Part shown: positions 1 through 5,853 of the stretch, piece by piece
How positions within the stretch are numbered: position 1 is the stretch's first letter
Layout: each line of letters opens with the position of its first letter
Source: a bacterium
GTDB lineage: Bacteria; Spirochaetota; UBA4802; UBA5550
DNA: 6,131 nt
Assembly: GCA_024224995.1 (NCBI GenBank)
Contig: JAAENB010001297.1
Coordinates: 1 to 6,131 of the forward strand
Direction of reading: 5' to 3'
Notes under the pieces: model-generated
Seen by the model: only the letters and a program-made list of their open reading frames with translations
What the model was told of the DNA's origin: nothing
Database searches by the model: none
Made by a program: the position numbers and the translations under genes

Positions 1-153
1 CAATTCAAACTCGAATTTCACCTGCGCGTCTTGCATAATTTTCACAAAAAGATGCTTATACTTGTTATCTTTTAGTAAATTTTTCCACTGTCGGCACCGC
101 GTCCAGATATGATGGGTCAAGCCAACCTCATTATCTCGTTCTTCGTAAGGCAT
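1..153 (-). CDS. Y1 (IS200/REP-associated) transposase-like protein, N-terminal part only
   Basis: Reading right to left from the ATG at 151-153 gives 51 open codons that run off the window edge. The start is fixed by GGGAGG (160-165) six bases upstream. Residues 13-32 contain THHIWTRCRQWKNLLKD, followed by K..F.KI...AQ.KFEFEL. This matches the opening of the Y1_Tnp (HUH single-strand transposase) fold in REP-associated tyrosine transposases, where a YHITSRC-like strand is followed by a LLKD-type segment and a helix ending before the MPNHVH metal-binding motif. The HUH motif and the catalytic tyrosine would lie beyond the edge and cannot be seen, so activity is unknown. Proteins of this family nick single-stranded DNA at hairpin-bearing repeats. 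The window contains several palindromic repeats, but no link to this protein is shown. An unrelated protein with a chance resemblance remains possible. Confidence 0.62.
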   Translation of the reverse strand, partial: MPYEERDNEVGLTHHIWTRCRQWKNLLKDNKYKHLFVKIMQDAQVKFEFEL

Positions 154-408
154 ATTCGTCCTCCCTTTTATTAATTTGAAATATTTTTTAGGCCCTTATA
201 TATAGGACGAACGGGAAGGCCTTTTGATGAAATTTTTTTGGGTTTTTTTTGCATAAAATTGAATTTTTTTCAAAAAAAGCCGTTTTTTGCGGGGTTGGGA
301 CCTCAGAGCTCTTCTGTAGAGCCCTTTTTGAGAGGAAAGACCTCAGAGCTCTTTATTTGTCAATTCATTTTAGGCAGGCTCTTGGACCTCTTTAAAAGAG
401 CTCTTTTT
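154..408. other. noncoding gap with T-rich tracts and GAGCTC repeats
   Basis: No convincing gene lies here. The left part is the upstream region of the transposase-like gene. It holds a TATATATAAG stretch on the minus strand near 196-206 that could serve as a -10 box, but no good -35 is visible. TTCGTCC (155-161), overlapping its Shine-Dalgarno, is repeated inverted as GGACGAA (205-211). The stretch 231-290 is made of T7 to T8 and A7 runs. From 298 to 408 the sequence is dominated by GAGCTC-containing repeats, listed separately. The region is also the 3' flank of the nitroreductase gene, but no classic terminator (GC stem plus T-run on the minus strand) is clear. Confidence 0.6.
299..353. repeat. 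two direct copies of GACCTCAGAGCTCTT
   Basis: The 15-mer GACCTCAGAGCTCTT occurs at 299-313 and again at 339-353, a period of 40 bp. Its core AGAGCTCT is self-complementary, so the copies can also pair with each other as inverted repeats. A shorter relative, GGACCTC followed after six bases by AGAGCTCTTT, lies at 384-406. CCTCAGAGCTCT appears again in reverse orientation at 1386-1397, on the other side of the nitroreductase gene. Confidence 0.9.
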
Positions 409-410
409 TT
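345..410 (+). repeat. 10-bp inverted repeat followed by a T-run
   Basis: AGAGCTCTTT at 345-354 is the exact reverse complement of AAAGAGCTCT at 395-404, with about 40 bases between. The right arm runs into T7 (404-410), giving a terminator-like look on the plus strand. The loop is long, and no plus-strand gene upstream would need it, so its role is open. The right arm also forms its own 14-nt palindrome, AAAAGAGCTCTTTT (394-407), directly after the nitroreductase stop codon (409-411). Confidence 0.5.
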
Positions 411-1293
411 AGGAGCTCCTGGCGTCAATACTCGACAAGCCCGCCTCTCTCCGCGGCATCTTCTTCTTATATTTATACCCGGGATACCCCAGTATAATCG
501 CGCCGCCAACCTGGCGGGAGGCGTCGAGACCAAGGAGCTTGTTTATTTTTTTGGGTTTATTTATTGCAGAGCTCACGAGAAACCCAATCCAGCAGGAGCC
601 CAGGCCCATGGAAAGGGCCATGAGTTCGATATTTCTCATGGCAACGGAGCAGTTCTGGTGGCAGAGGGGATTTTTTTTGTATTCGTGAGCAACCAGGATC
701 ATGGGCGCGTTGCGGAATATCATGCCCGGGAGTTCATCGTGTTTTTTCCGGTGTTTGATGATATAGTGATAGGACTTGTATTTTTTTACCAGCTCAGGAC
801 CCAGTTTCATCTCAATGAGCTTGCCCGCGATTCCGCCCGAGGTAATGATATTAAGACCCGTTTTCCAGAGAATATCGATAATGTTTTTTTCAAGGTTAAG
901 CATAAAATCTTTATTGCTGATGGCAAGAAATTCAACAGCCTGTAAATTACCCCCGGAACCGCAGTGATGAGCAGCTTCAAGAAGCCGGGCAAGCGTCTCC
1001 TCTTCCACCGGGGCATCACGATAATGGCGGATGGAGCGCCGGGAAAGGAGCAGGCTTTTCATGGCACCGGGAGAGATTCCCGGATCGGGAAGATGCTCAA
1101 AATCGTCAGGTGAAAGCTCTTCATGAGTAATTGCTCCCGAAGGGCAGAGATCAATGCAGTGCCCGCAGGCGCAGCATTGATCGGGGTAGCGAATGAAACA
1201 GCCGCCGCCGTCCAATTTGGCAATAACATAATCCGGGCAAATAGTATAGCAGATGCCGCATTCAGTGCATTTGTCTTTGTCAATTGAGATCAT
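409..1293 (-). CDS. ferredoxin-fused nitroreductase-family protein
   Basis: A 294-residue flavoprotein of the nitroreductase superfamily, expected to bind FMN and act in the cytoplasm. Residues 1-60 form a ferredoxin domain with two complete [4Fe-4S] motifs: C9-C12-C15-C19P and C40-C43-C46-C50P. The nitroreductase domain follows: RRSIRHYRD (85-93) and GSGGNLQ (112-118) supply the usual FMN contacts, GLGSCWIG starts at about residue 230, and LGYP..KY...P.R closes the domain at about 268-280. Such fusions occur in anaerobes, where the clusters are thought to pass electrons to the flavin; the substrate cannot be read from sequence. The start chosen is the ATG at 1291-1293, because GGGGAGG (1301-1307) precedes it by seven bases. 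A longer frame back to a TTG at 1350 would run through the promoter. The gene stands alone under the promoter at 1323-1350 and is flanked on both sides by GAGCTC repeats. Confidence 0.93.
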   Translation of the reverse strand: MISIDKDKCTECGICYTICPDYVIAKLDGGGCFIRYPDQCCACGHCIDLCPSGAITHEELSPDDFEHLPDPGISPGAMKSLLLSRRSIRHYRDAPVEEETLARLLEAAHHCGSGGNLQAVEFLAISNKDFMLNLEKNIIDILWKTGLNIITSGGIAGKLIEMKLGPELVKKYKSYHYIIKHRKKHDELPGMIFRNAPMILVAHEYKKNPLCHQNCSVAMRNIELMALSMGLGSCWIGFLVSSAINKPKKINKLLGLDASRQVGGAIILGYPGYKYKKKMPRREAGLSSIDARSS

Positions 1294-1300
1294 AAAAAAG

Positions 1301-1307
1301 CCTCCCC
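1301..1307 (-). promoter_or_regulatory. ribosome binding site of the nitroreductase gene
   Basis: GGGGAGG on the minus strand lies seven bases before the ATG at 1293. It decides the start in favour of this ATG over the upstream in-frame TTG at 1350, which overlaps the -35 box and has no such site. Confidence 0.85.
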
Positions 1308-1322
1308 ATGAATTGAAGCATA

Positions 1323-1350
1323 AGGATAATGGAAACAGGGCATTTGTCAA
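1323..1350 (-). promoter_or_regulatory. sigma-70-like promoter of the nitroreductase gene
   Basis: On the minus strand a perfect -35 box TTGACA (1345-1350) is followed after 16 bases by TATCCT (1323-1328), which matches four of six consensus -10 bases. Transcription would begin near 1316, leaving a leader of about 23 bases that contains the ribosome binding site. The -35 box sits between the two copies of the repeat at 1333-1366. Confidence 0.7.
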
Positions 1351-1366
1351 TCGTAAAACAGGGCAT
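1333..1366 (-). promoter_or_regulatory. direct-repeat operator candidate around the -35 box
   Basis: The 11-mer ATGCCCTGTTT (minus strand) is present twice without mismatch, at 1356-1366 and 1333-1343. The start-to-start distance is 23 bp, close to two helical turns, so both copies face the same side of the DNA. One copy ends five bases before the -35 box and the other starts one base after it, within the -35/-10 spacer. A regulator bound to both copies would cover the polymerase site, which suggests repression. The regulator is not encoded by any recognisable gene in the window. Confidence 0.6.
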
Positions 1367-1369
1367 AAT

Positions 1370-1396
1370 CTCAGAGCTCTAAAAAAGAGCTCTGAG
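1370..1396. repeat. perfect 11-bp hairpin of the GAGCTC repeat
   Basis: CTCAGAGCTCT (1370-1380), a five-base A loop, then AGAGCTCTGAG (1386-1396) form a perfect stem-loop. It lies between the end of the unknown gene (stop at 1437) and the promoter of the nitroreductase gene, so on the minus strand it could end or punctuate the upstream transcript. No T-run follows the stem on either strand, so it is not a textbook terminator. The right arm with the next base (1386-1397) is the reverse complement of the CCTCAGAGCTCT at 301-312 and 341-352. Confidence 0.85.
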
Positions 1397-1436
1397 GTGG
1401 AAATGAACTAAGACAAGCGCTCTTTATGAGAGTTTT

Positions 1437-2477
1437 TTAGTCAAAAGAATTACTTCTGAAGAATCTTTCGTGAAAATCGACCCAATAGCCGTTTCCTTTT
1501 TTGATATAATCAACACCAATATAACTCAGGAAATCGGTTAATATTTTTACGATCTGTTTTATTGAATCGGAATAGCCCGATAAATTATTTGTATGTGAAG
1601 TTTGCAGGACAGCGTGAACCTGTTCCCAATGGGGCTTTATGTAGCTTGAATAGATGAAACTGTTTTTAATGCCGGAATCGGCATTGGTATAATTAATCGC
1701 AAAATATCGCGATAAGGGATCGAGTAATCCCTTATGCAGGGAATGGGTTACCCTGTTCCAGGAATTTTCAACAGGGACTTTCCCCGAGGCCGCGGCATGG
1801 ATAATGGAATGAAGAGAATTAAATGAATCGCTAATGATAGAATTAATATCACCATCAAACTGCAGCCTGGTTTTAATGAGCTCTTGCGCGATGGTAACTT
1901 TTTCCCTGTTGACGTAAAATTCATCATGGATCATTACGCCAACCGTATACAGGTCGGGGTGTATGTACCTGTTCCGCAGGGAAATAAATCCTTCGTTTTT
2001 ATAGATCGCGGTATATACTTTTACATGAAGCAATTCCTCAAGTACTGTTGGAATAATATCGTTGTTGTTCTGAGCGGTTGATATTGAATTAACAAATGAG
2101 GCCGTAAACAGAATTATGGGATTGAGGGTGTGGCGGGTTTCAACAGGGATGGCCAGCCCCCTGGGTTCGCTGGTTCCCAGGCGATAGCTGCGGTTCGCGT
2201 TGAGTGATTTTTTATACAGCTCGTTAACGGTTTCTTCAACAGTTCCGTCGGGAATTATTAATACTGAATTGAAGTACGAAAAAGAGGGGGCCGGCAGCAC
2301 AAGAGATGCCAGTTCCCGTACCAGTTTTGAAAACATGGAAAGCGTCTCTTCCGCTATTTGAGCTCTGCTTTCAATGGCAATAGCTGCATGGTTACTGTTT
2401 TCTATCATACTGTCTATCTTTAATGCTTTTTTGTGAATCTGTCCAGCTCTTTTTTGGGAATGTAAAATTCTTGACAA
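1437..2477 (-). CDS. protein of unknown function, possibly membrane-anchored, start uncertain
   Basis: I do not recognise this 346-residue protein. Counting from the TTG at 2475-2477, residues 10-30 are basic (QKRAGQIHKKALK), residues 34-63 look helical, and the middle and C-terminal part looks like a soluble globular fold. An EELLHVKVY segment lies at 147-155; it is not a canonical HExxH metal site. The C-terminus is rich in aromatic residues. No ribosome binding site precedes the TTG. Other possible starts are the ATG at 2408 or the ATG at codon 48 (2336). The frame stays open upstream to 2522 and would add TLLLFVPSSIYIFIV, a convincing membrane segment followed by the basic stretch, yet it offers no ATG, GTG or TTG there. 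The gene may therefore have lost its original 5' end or use an unusual start. It is divergent from the methyltransferase gene, and its start region overlaps that gene's promoter. Confidence 0.7.
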   Translation of the reverse strand: MSRILHSQKRAGQIHKKALKIDSMIENSNHAAIAIESRAQIAEETLSMFSKLVRELASLVLPAPSFSYFNSVLIIPDGTVEETVNELYKKSLNANRSYRLGTSEPRGLAIPVETRHTLNPIILFTASFVNSISTAQNNNDIIPTVLEELLHVKVYTAIYKNEGFISLRNRYIHPDLYTVGVMIHDEFYVNREKVTIAQELIKTRLQFDGDINSIISDSFNSLHSIIHAAASGKVPVENSWNRVTHSLHKGLLDPLSRYFAINYTNADSGIKNSFIYSSYIKPHWEQVHAVLQTSHTNNLSGYSDSIKQIVKILTDFLSYIGVDYIKKGNGYWVDFHERFFRSNSFD

Positions 2478-2498
2478 AACTATGAAAATATAGATACT
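2471..2498 (+). promoter_or_regulatory. sigma-70-like promoter of the methyltransferase gene
   Basis: A perfect TTGACA (2471-2476) is followed after 16 bases by GATACT (2493-2498), four of six matches to the -10 consensus. The predicted transcription start near 2505 leaves a leader of about 20 bases with AAGGAG at 2514-2519. The -35 box overlaps the TTG start candidate of the divergent unknown gene. Confidence 0.6.
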
Positions 2499-2525
2499 TG
2501 ATGGAACAAAGAGAAGGAGCGTTTA

Positions 2526-3407
2526 ATGGAAAAAAAATTTAAATCTCAATCCACTCCCCAATTGGTAGCGATGATTCGCACAATGCATTACAAAATGAAA
2601 AATAAATATTTTAAAGGGAATGATTATCTCGCTGAGAAGTTTTTAAATAAAAAATTTACTATCATGATGAAGCTTCCTTTTTTGCGCTGGCTTATTAATT
2701 ATTTTTATACCAGGCTCCTGCCGGGCGGGGCTGAGTTTATACTGGGCAGGGACAAATATTTCGACAAATTGCTGGAAGAAAACATGGGCAAATGCGAGCA
2801 GCTGGTTATCCTGGGCGCGGGCTTCGACACCCGGTCCCTGCGCTTTGGTGAACTCATGAAAAACGGTACCATCTTTGAACTGGATCACCCGGAAATCTCC
2901 GCCATGAAGATTGAAAAGGTCAAAAAAATTGCCGGAGAATTACCGAAAAATTTAATCTTTGTTCCAATCGATTTCGACAGTGAATCACTCAAGGAAAAAC
3001 TGGAAGAGGCTGGGTGCGATAAAACTAAAAAAACATTATTTTTCTGGGAAGGGGTTACCTATTACCTGGAACCGGAATCCGTTGATGAGGTTATGCTCTA
3101 TATCTCAGGAACCTATCCTCAAGGATCTCTCCTGATTTTTGATTATCTTTACAAAGAGTTAATAACAAATCCCGGGGACTTTTTTGGCGCGCCGGAATTT
3201 ATTGAAGTGGTGAAAAAAAAGAATGAGCCCGTACTGTTTGGTATTCCCCGGGGAAAAGGGCCGGAATACCTGGAAAAATGGGGATACCGCCAGGTCTCTG
3301 CGTATGAGTCCGAGACCATGAATAAAGAGAATTATACCATGCCTAACGGCACGCCCGTTGGACGAAGTTATGAATTTATGGTTTTTGTACTGGCCGAAGT
3401 TAAGTAG
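2526..3407 (+). CDS. SAM-dependent methyltransferase, leucine carboxyl methyltransferase-like (TIGR00027 type)
   Basis: A 293-residue class I methyltransferase expected to move a methyl group from S-adenosylmethionine to an unknown acceptor. The SAM-binding motif I is VILGAGFDTRSLRF (94-107), the hallmark GAGxDTRxxR of this family. The acidic residue that holds the SAM ribose is in FELDHPE (117-123). PIDFD (147-151) and FFWEGVTYYL (172-181) match the later family motifs, and IFDY (204-207) ends a core strand. The basic, helical first 60 residues and LLPGGAEFILGRDKYFD (64-80) resemble the usual N-terminal cap. Length is normal for the family. The ATG start is fixed by AAGGAG six bases upstream. 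Bacterial members are mostly uncharacterised and include polyketide O-methyltransferases; no biosynthetic neighbours are present here to suggest a substrate. The 3' end overlaps the convergent SAP-domain gene. Confidence 0.9.
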   Translation: MEKKFKSQSTPQLVAMIRTMHYKMKNKYFKGNDYLAEKFLNKKFTIMMKLPFLRWLINYFYTRLLPGGAEFILGRDKYFDKLLEENMGKCEQLVILGAGFDTRSLRFGELMKNGTIFELDHPEISAMKIEKVKKIAGELPKNLIFVPIDFDSESLKEKLEEAGCDKTKKTLFFWEGVTYYLEPESVDEVMLYISGTYPQGSLLIFDYLYKELITNPGDFFGAPEFIEVVKKKNEPVLFGIPRGKGPEYLEKWGYRQVSAYESETMNKENYTMPNGTPVGRSYEFMVFVLAEVK

Positions 3408-4000
3408 CCCTTGATTAAATCGTGGTACTGCTCCGTCAGGGAATCATTATATTCTTTTGGGGCTCTGCTTTCCCTGACCTGCTTCCACAAAATTGAAGCC
3501 ACTTTTAAGGGTTTTGTGTAATTTTTCGCGCTGGGCGATTGGGTAAAATCTTTCACAAAGCGGTTCCATTGATATGTTTTATCTTCATCTGTTGCTTCAA
3601 AATTTTCTTTTGGGGTGGAATATATTTCTAAGAGTTCTCGGACAGTAATGTCGGAACCGTTTTTTTCCGCGTTACGAACTGCCGCGCCCATATGTTTTGT
3701 GAACGATATTTTGTTTTTGTTTAGATGTTGAGCGAAAAATTCTCTCAGCCGGTGATTAAACCGTAGTCCTTCTTTTAAAAAGAGAGAATCAAGTGTGATA
3801 TTTGTTATTTTTGTTGGCCCCGCTTTGGAGCCGGTTCTTTTTTTTGGGGAAGTCTTTATCTCTCCGGTTCTGAGATAATGGAGTATTCTCTGCTGTAATT
3901 CCGCTTTGGTCCCGGAATTGGGAATACCCAGTTCAGTGCACAAACCGGCAAGCTCTGTTTTATACCAGTATTTTTCTAAGAAGTCTTTTTCTGTTATCAT
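3368..4000 (-). CDS. SAP-domain protein of the DUF6434 type
   Basis: A 210-residue protein counted from the ATG at 3998-4000. Residues 10-43 (KYWYKTELAGLCTELGIP, then SGTKAELQQRILHYL) form a SAP helix-turn-helix motif, a small putative nucleic-acid-binding unit. A basic linker, SPKKRTGSKAG (51-61), follows. The segment from 67 (ITLDSLF) through FNHRLREFF (81-89) to RELLEIY (121-127), and then YQWNRFVKDF (143-152) and LWK (171-173), resemble the DUF6434 region found after SAP motifs in bacterial proteins of unknown role. Neither start candidate has a good ribosome binding site. A TTG at 4054 would add 18 residues that look unlike the family, so the ATG is preferred. A 14-bp palindrome lies just upstream (4010-4023). 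The last 40 bp overlap the tail of the convergent methyltransferase gene. Function is unknown. Confidence 0.82.
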   Translation of the reverse strand: MITEKDFLEKYWYKTELAGLCTELGIPNSGTKAELQQRILHYLRTGEIKTSPKKRTGSKAGPTKITNITLDSLFLKEGLRFNHRLREFFAQHLNKNKISFTKHMGAAVRNAEKNGSDITVRELLEIYSTPKENFEATDEDKTYQWNRFVKDFTQSPSAKNYTKPLKVASILWKQVRESRAPKEYNDSLTEQYHDLIKGYLTSASTKTINS

Positions 4001-4009
4001 AGGTATAAC

Positions 4010-4023
4010 CGGGTATTTACCCG
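4010..4023. promoter_or_regulatory. 14-bp palindrome upstream of the SAP-domain gene
   Basis: CGGGTA (4010-4015), TT, TACCCG (4018-4023) is a perfect dyad 10 bases before the chosen ATG of the minus-strand SAP-domain gene. Its place suggests an operator or a hairpin in the leader. If translation began at the TTG at 4054 it would instead lie inside the coding region. There is no direct evidence for binding. Confidence 0.4.
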
Positions 4024-4145
4024 CTAAATAGCAAGTATTATTGATATTAAGCAAAGTTTTTTAATAAAAAAAATAAATCTGTTGTAGTTTTACCCCCCTC
4101 ATTTCTTATGGCACATAATTATCTCACTTAAAATAAGGAAAATAA

Positions 4146-5837
4146 ATGAATCTAGAAAAATTTCAGGCATTAGGGTTATCTGAAAAGACCCTGAAAATAT
4201 TAGACAAAAAAGGCTTTGAAGAACCTACGGAGATCCAGGAAAAGGCAATTCCCATCCTGCTCAACTCCGATATCGATATAATCGGTCAGGCTCAAACAGG
4301 GACCGGTAAAACTGCCGCGTTTGGACTCCCTATTCTCGAAAAGATGGAGAAAAGTTCAAAACATGTTCAGGCTCTTATTCTTACTCCCACCAGGGAACTT
4401 GCTATCCAGGTATCGGAAGAGATTAATTCTTTTAAGGGCAAGAGTAAATTGCAAATAATTCCCGTTTACGGCGGTCAATCCATTGTGGACCAGCTGCGGC
4501 GGCTCAAGAACGGAGTGGATATTGTTGTTGGAACTCCGGGCAGGGTATATGATCATATTAAACGAAAAAGCCTGGACCTGTCACAGGTCTCCTATGTTGT
4601 TCTGGACGAGGCCGATGAAATGCTCAATATGGGATTTGTTGAGGAAGTTGAAGAGATTTTAGAGCATACCAATCCCGAAAGAAAAACGCTGCTTTTTTCT
4701 GCAACCATGCCCGAACGGATCAAGAAAATCGCGAAAAATTATATGCACGACTATGAGATAATTTCAACAAAAACAAGGAATCTCACTGCCGACCTTACAG
4801 ACCAGATATACTTTGAAGTTGCTGCTGCCGATAAACTGGAATCGCTCTGCCGCATAATTGATGTGGAAAAAGATTTTTACGGTCTCATATTCTGCCGTAC
4901 CAAAGTGGGTGTTGATGAGCTGGCCAACAAACTCCTTGACCGCGGATACGAAGCCGAAGGAATTCACGGAGACCTGTCGCAGCACCAGAGAGAACGGGTC
5001 CTGGAAAAATTTAAAAAACGAAGGATTAGTATTCTTGCTGCTACTGATGTGGCTGCCAGGGGAATTGACGTTGAAAACCTCACTCATGTTATTAATTATT
5101 CTCTGCCCCAGGATTCGGAGGCGTATATTCACCGTATTGGCAGAACCGGAAGAGCCGGGAAAAAAGGTATTGCCATAACGTTTATTACTCCTGAAGAATA
5201 TCGAAAATTGATGCAGATATCAAAAGTTACAAAGACTACAATTCGAAAAGAGAAACTGCCCCGGGCATCGGAGATTGTAAATATAAAAAAAGCAAGGATC
5301 CAGGGAGAATTGCAGGAAATAGTGGCATCCGGGGGCCACAAGGATTATATTGTTACGGCTCTCCGGATGCTGGAAGGGAACGATCCGGTTGATGTTGTTG
5401 CTTCTATCCTTAAATATTCTCTGGAAAATGAACTGGACGAGTCAAAATACAAGGATCTTACGGATGTTTCCGTTGATAAAAAAGGAACCACCCGTCTTTT
5501 TGTTTCTTTCGGGAGAAAAGACGGTATTACCCCTCAGAAGCTGGTGAAACTTATTAACAACGAATCAAAAGTCCGTGCCGGTAAAATCAGTGAAGTAAAA
5601 GTCATGGACAGCTTTTCTTTTCTTACGGTACCTTTTGAAGAAGCGGAAATTATTTTACAGGCATTTAACCGCAGGAATAGTAAAAAAACACCGCTTATTC
5701 AGCGGGCTAGCGGTCAGAAAGACCAGGGAAAGAAAGGCAAGTCCTTTGGCAAGAAGTCCTATAGCAAAAAGTCCTATAGCAAGAAACCGGGTAGTAAGAA
5801 ACCGTATAGCAAGAAGACAACGAAGAAAAAGGGGTGA
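4146..5837 (+). CDS. deaD: DEAD-box ATP-dependent RNA helicase (DeaD/CsdA type)
   Basis: A 563-residue cytoplasmic RNA helicase that uses ATP to unwind structured RNA; relatives act in ribosome assembly, mRNA decay and cold adaptation. All core motifs are intact: Q motif (F6 to TEIQ at 28-31), motif I AQTGTGKT (49-56), Ia PTRELA (81-86), GG (109-110), TPGR (130-133), DEAD (154-157), SAT (185-187), FCRTK (249-253), ARGIDV (304-309) and HRIGRTGRAG (329-338). A linker helical region of the DeaD kind (about 370-435) leads to a DbpA-like RNA-binding domain (about 448-508), which begins with TRLFVSFGRKDGI. The tail from 523 is almost wholly K, S, G, Y and P, in five-residue repeats. The ATG is preceded by AAGGAA (4135-4140). 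The DeaD/CsdA assignment rests on the domain order; a species-specific relative such as a DbpA- or CshA-like paralogue is possible. A large inverted repeat begins 16 bases after the stop. Confidence 0.95.
   Translation: MNLEKFQALGLSEKTLKILDKKGFEEPTEIQEKAIPILLNSDIDIIGQAQTGTGKTAAFGLPILEKMEKSSKHVQALILTPTRELAIQVSEEINSFKGKSKLQIIPVYGGQSIVDQLRRLKNGVDIVVGTPGRVYDHIKRKSLDLSQVSYVVLDEADEMLNMGFVEEVEEILEHTNPERKTLLFSATMPERIKKIAKNYMHDYEIISTKTRNLTADLTDQIYFEVAAADKLESLCRIIDVEKDFYGLIFCRTKVGVDELANKLLDRGYEAEGIHGDLSQHQRERVLEKFKKRRISILAATDVAARGIDVENLTHVINYSLPQDSEAYIHRIGRTGRAGKKGIAITFITPEEYRKLMQISKVTKTTIRKEKLPRASEIVNIKKARIQGELQEIVASGGHKDYIVTALRMLEGNDPVDVVASILKYSLENELDESKYKDLTDVSVDKKGTTRLFVSFGRKDGITPQKLVKLINNESKVRAGKISEVKVMDSFSFLTVPFEEAEIILQAFNRRNSKKTPLIQRASGQKDQGKKGKSFGKKSYSKKSYSKKPGSKKPYSKKTTKKKG
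5751..5810 (+). repeat. four 15-bp tandem repeats encoding the KKxxS tail
   Basis: Four units of 15 bp (5751, 5766, 5781, 5796) encode KKSYS, KKSYS, KKPGS and KKPYS. The first two differ at a single base (AAGAAGTCCTATAGC against AAAAAGTCCTATAGC); the last two are diverged. A partial related unit, KKTTK, follows, and GKSFG precedes the array. The array keeps the reading frame, so copy number could vary between strains and change only the length of the basic tail. Confidence 0.88.
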
Positions 5838-5853
5838 TCGGTTCAGAGCAGTG

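Noticed and set aside
299..353. Possible CRISPR-like array
   Set aside because: Only two 15-bp direct copies separated by 25 bp, with a palindromic core and no further regular units or cas genes.
238..945. Long open frame (235 codons) on the plus strand
   Set aside because: It lies antisense to the well-supported nitroreductase gene and into its 3' flank, shows no recognisable domain, and begins within T-rich noncoding DNA without a ribosome binding site.
1294..1350. N-terminal extension of the nitroreductase to a TTG at 1350
   Set aside because: The extension overlaps a consensus promoter and an operator-like repeat, and the ATG at 1293 has a strong ribosome binding site and matches the ferredoxin domain start.
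1370..1396. Intrinsic terminator for the unknown gene
   Set aside because: The stem is perfect, but no T-run follows on either strand, so it is listed as a repeat hairpin only.
2012..2060. Zinc metalloprotease motif in the unknown protein
   Set aside because: The segment reads EELLH (residues 147-151), not HExxH, and no further metal ligand pattern could be seen.
4764..5132. Minus-strand frame of 122 codons inside the helicase gene
   Set aside because: It is antisense to conserved helicase motifs and has no family features or start signals.
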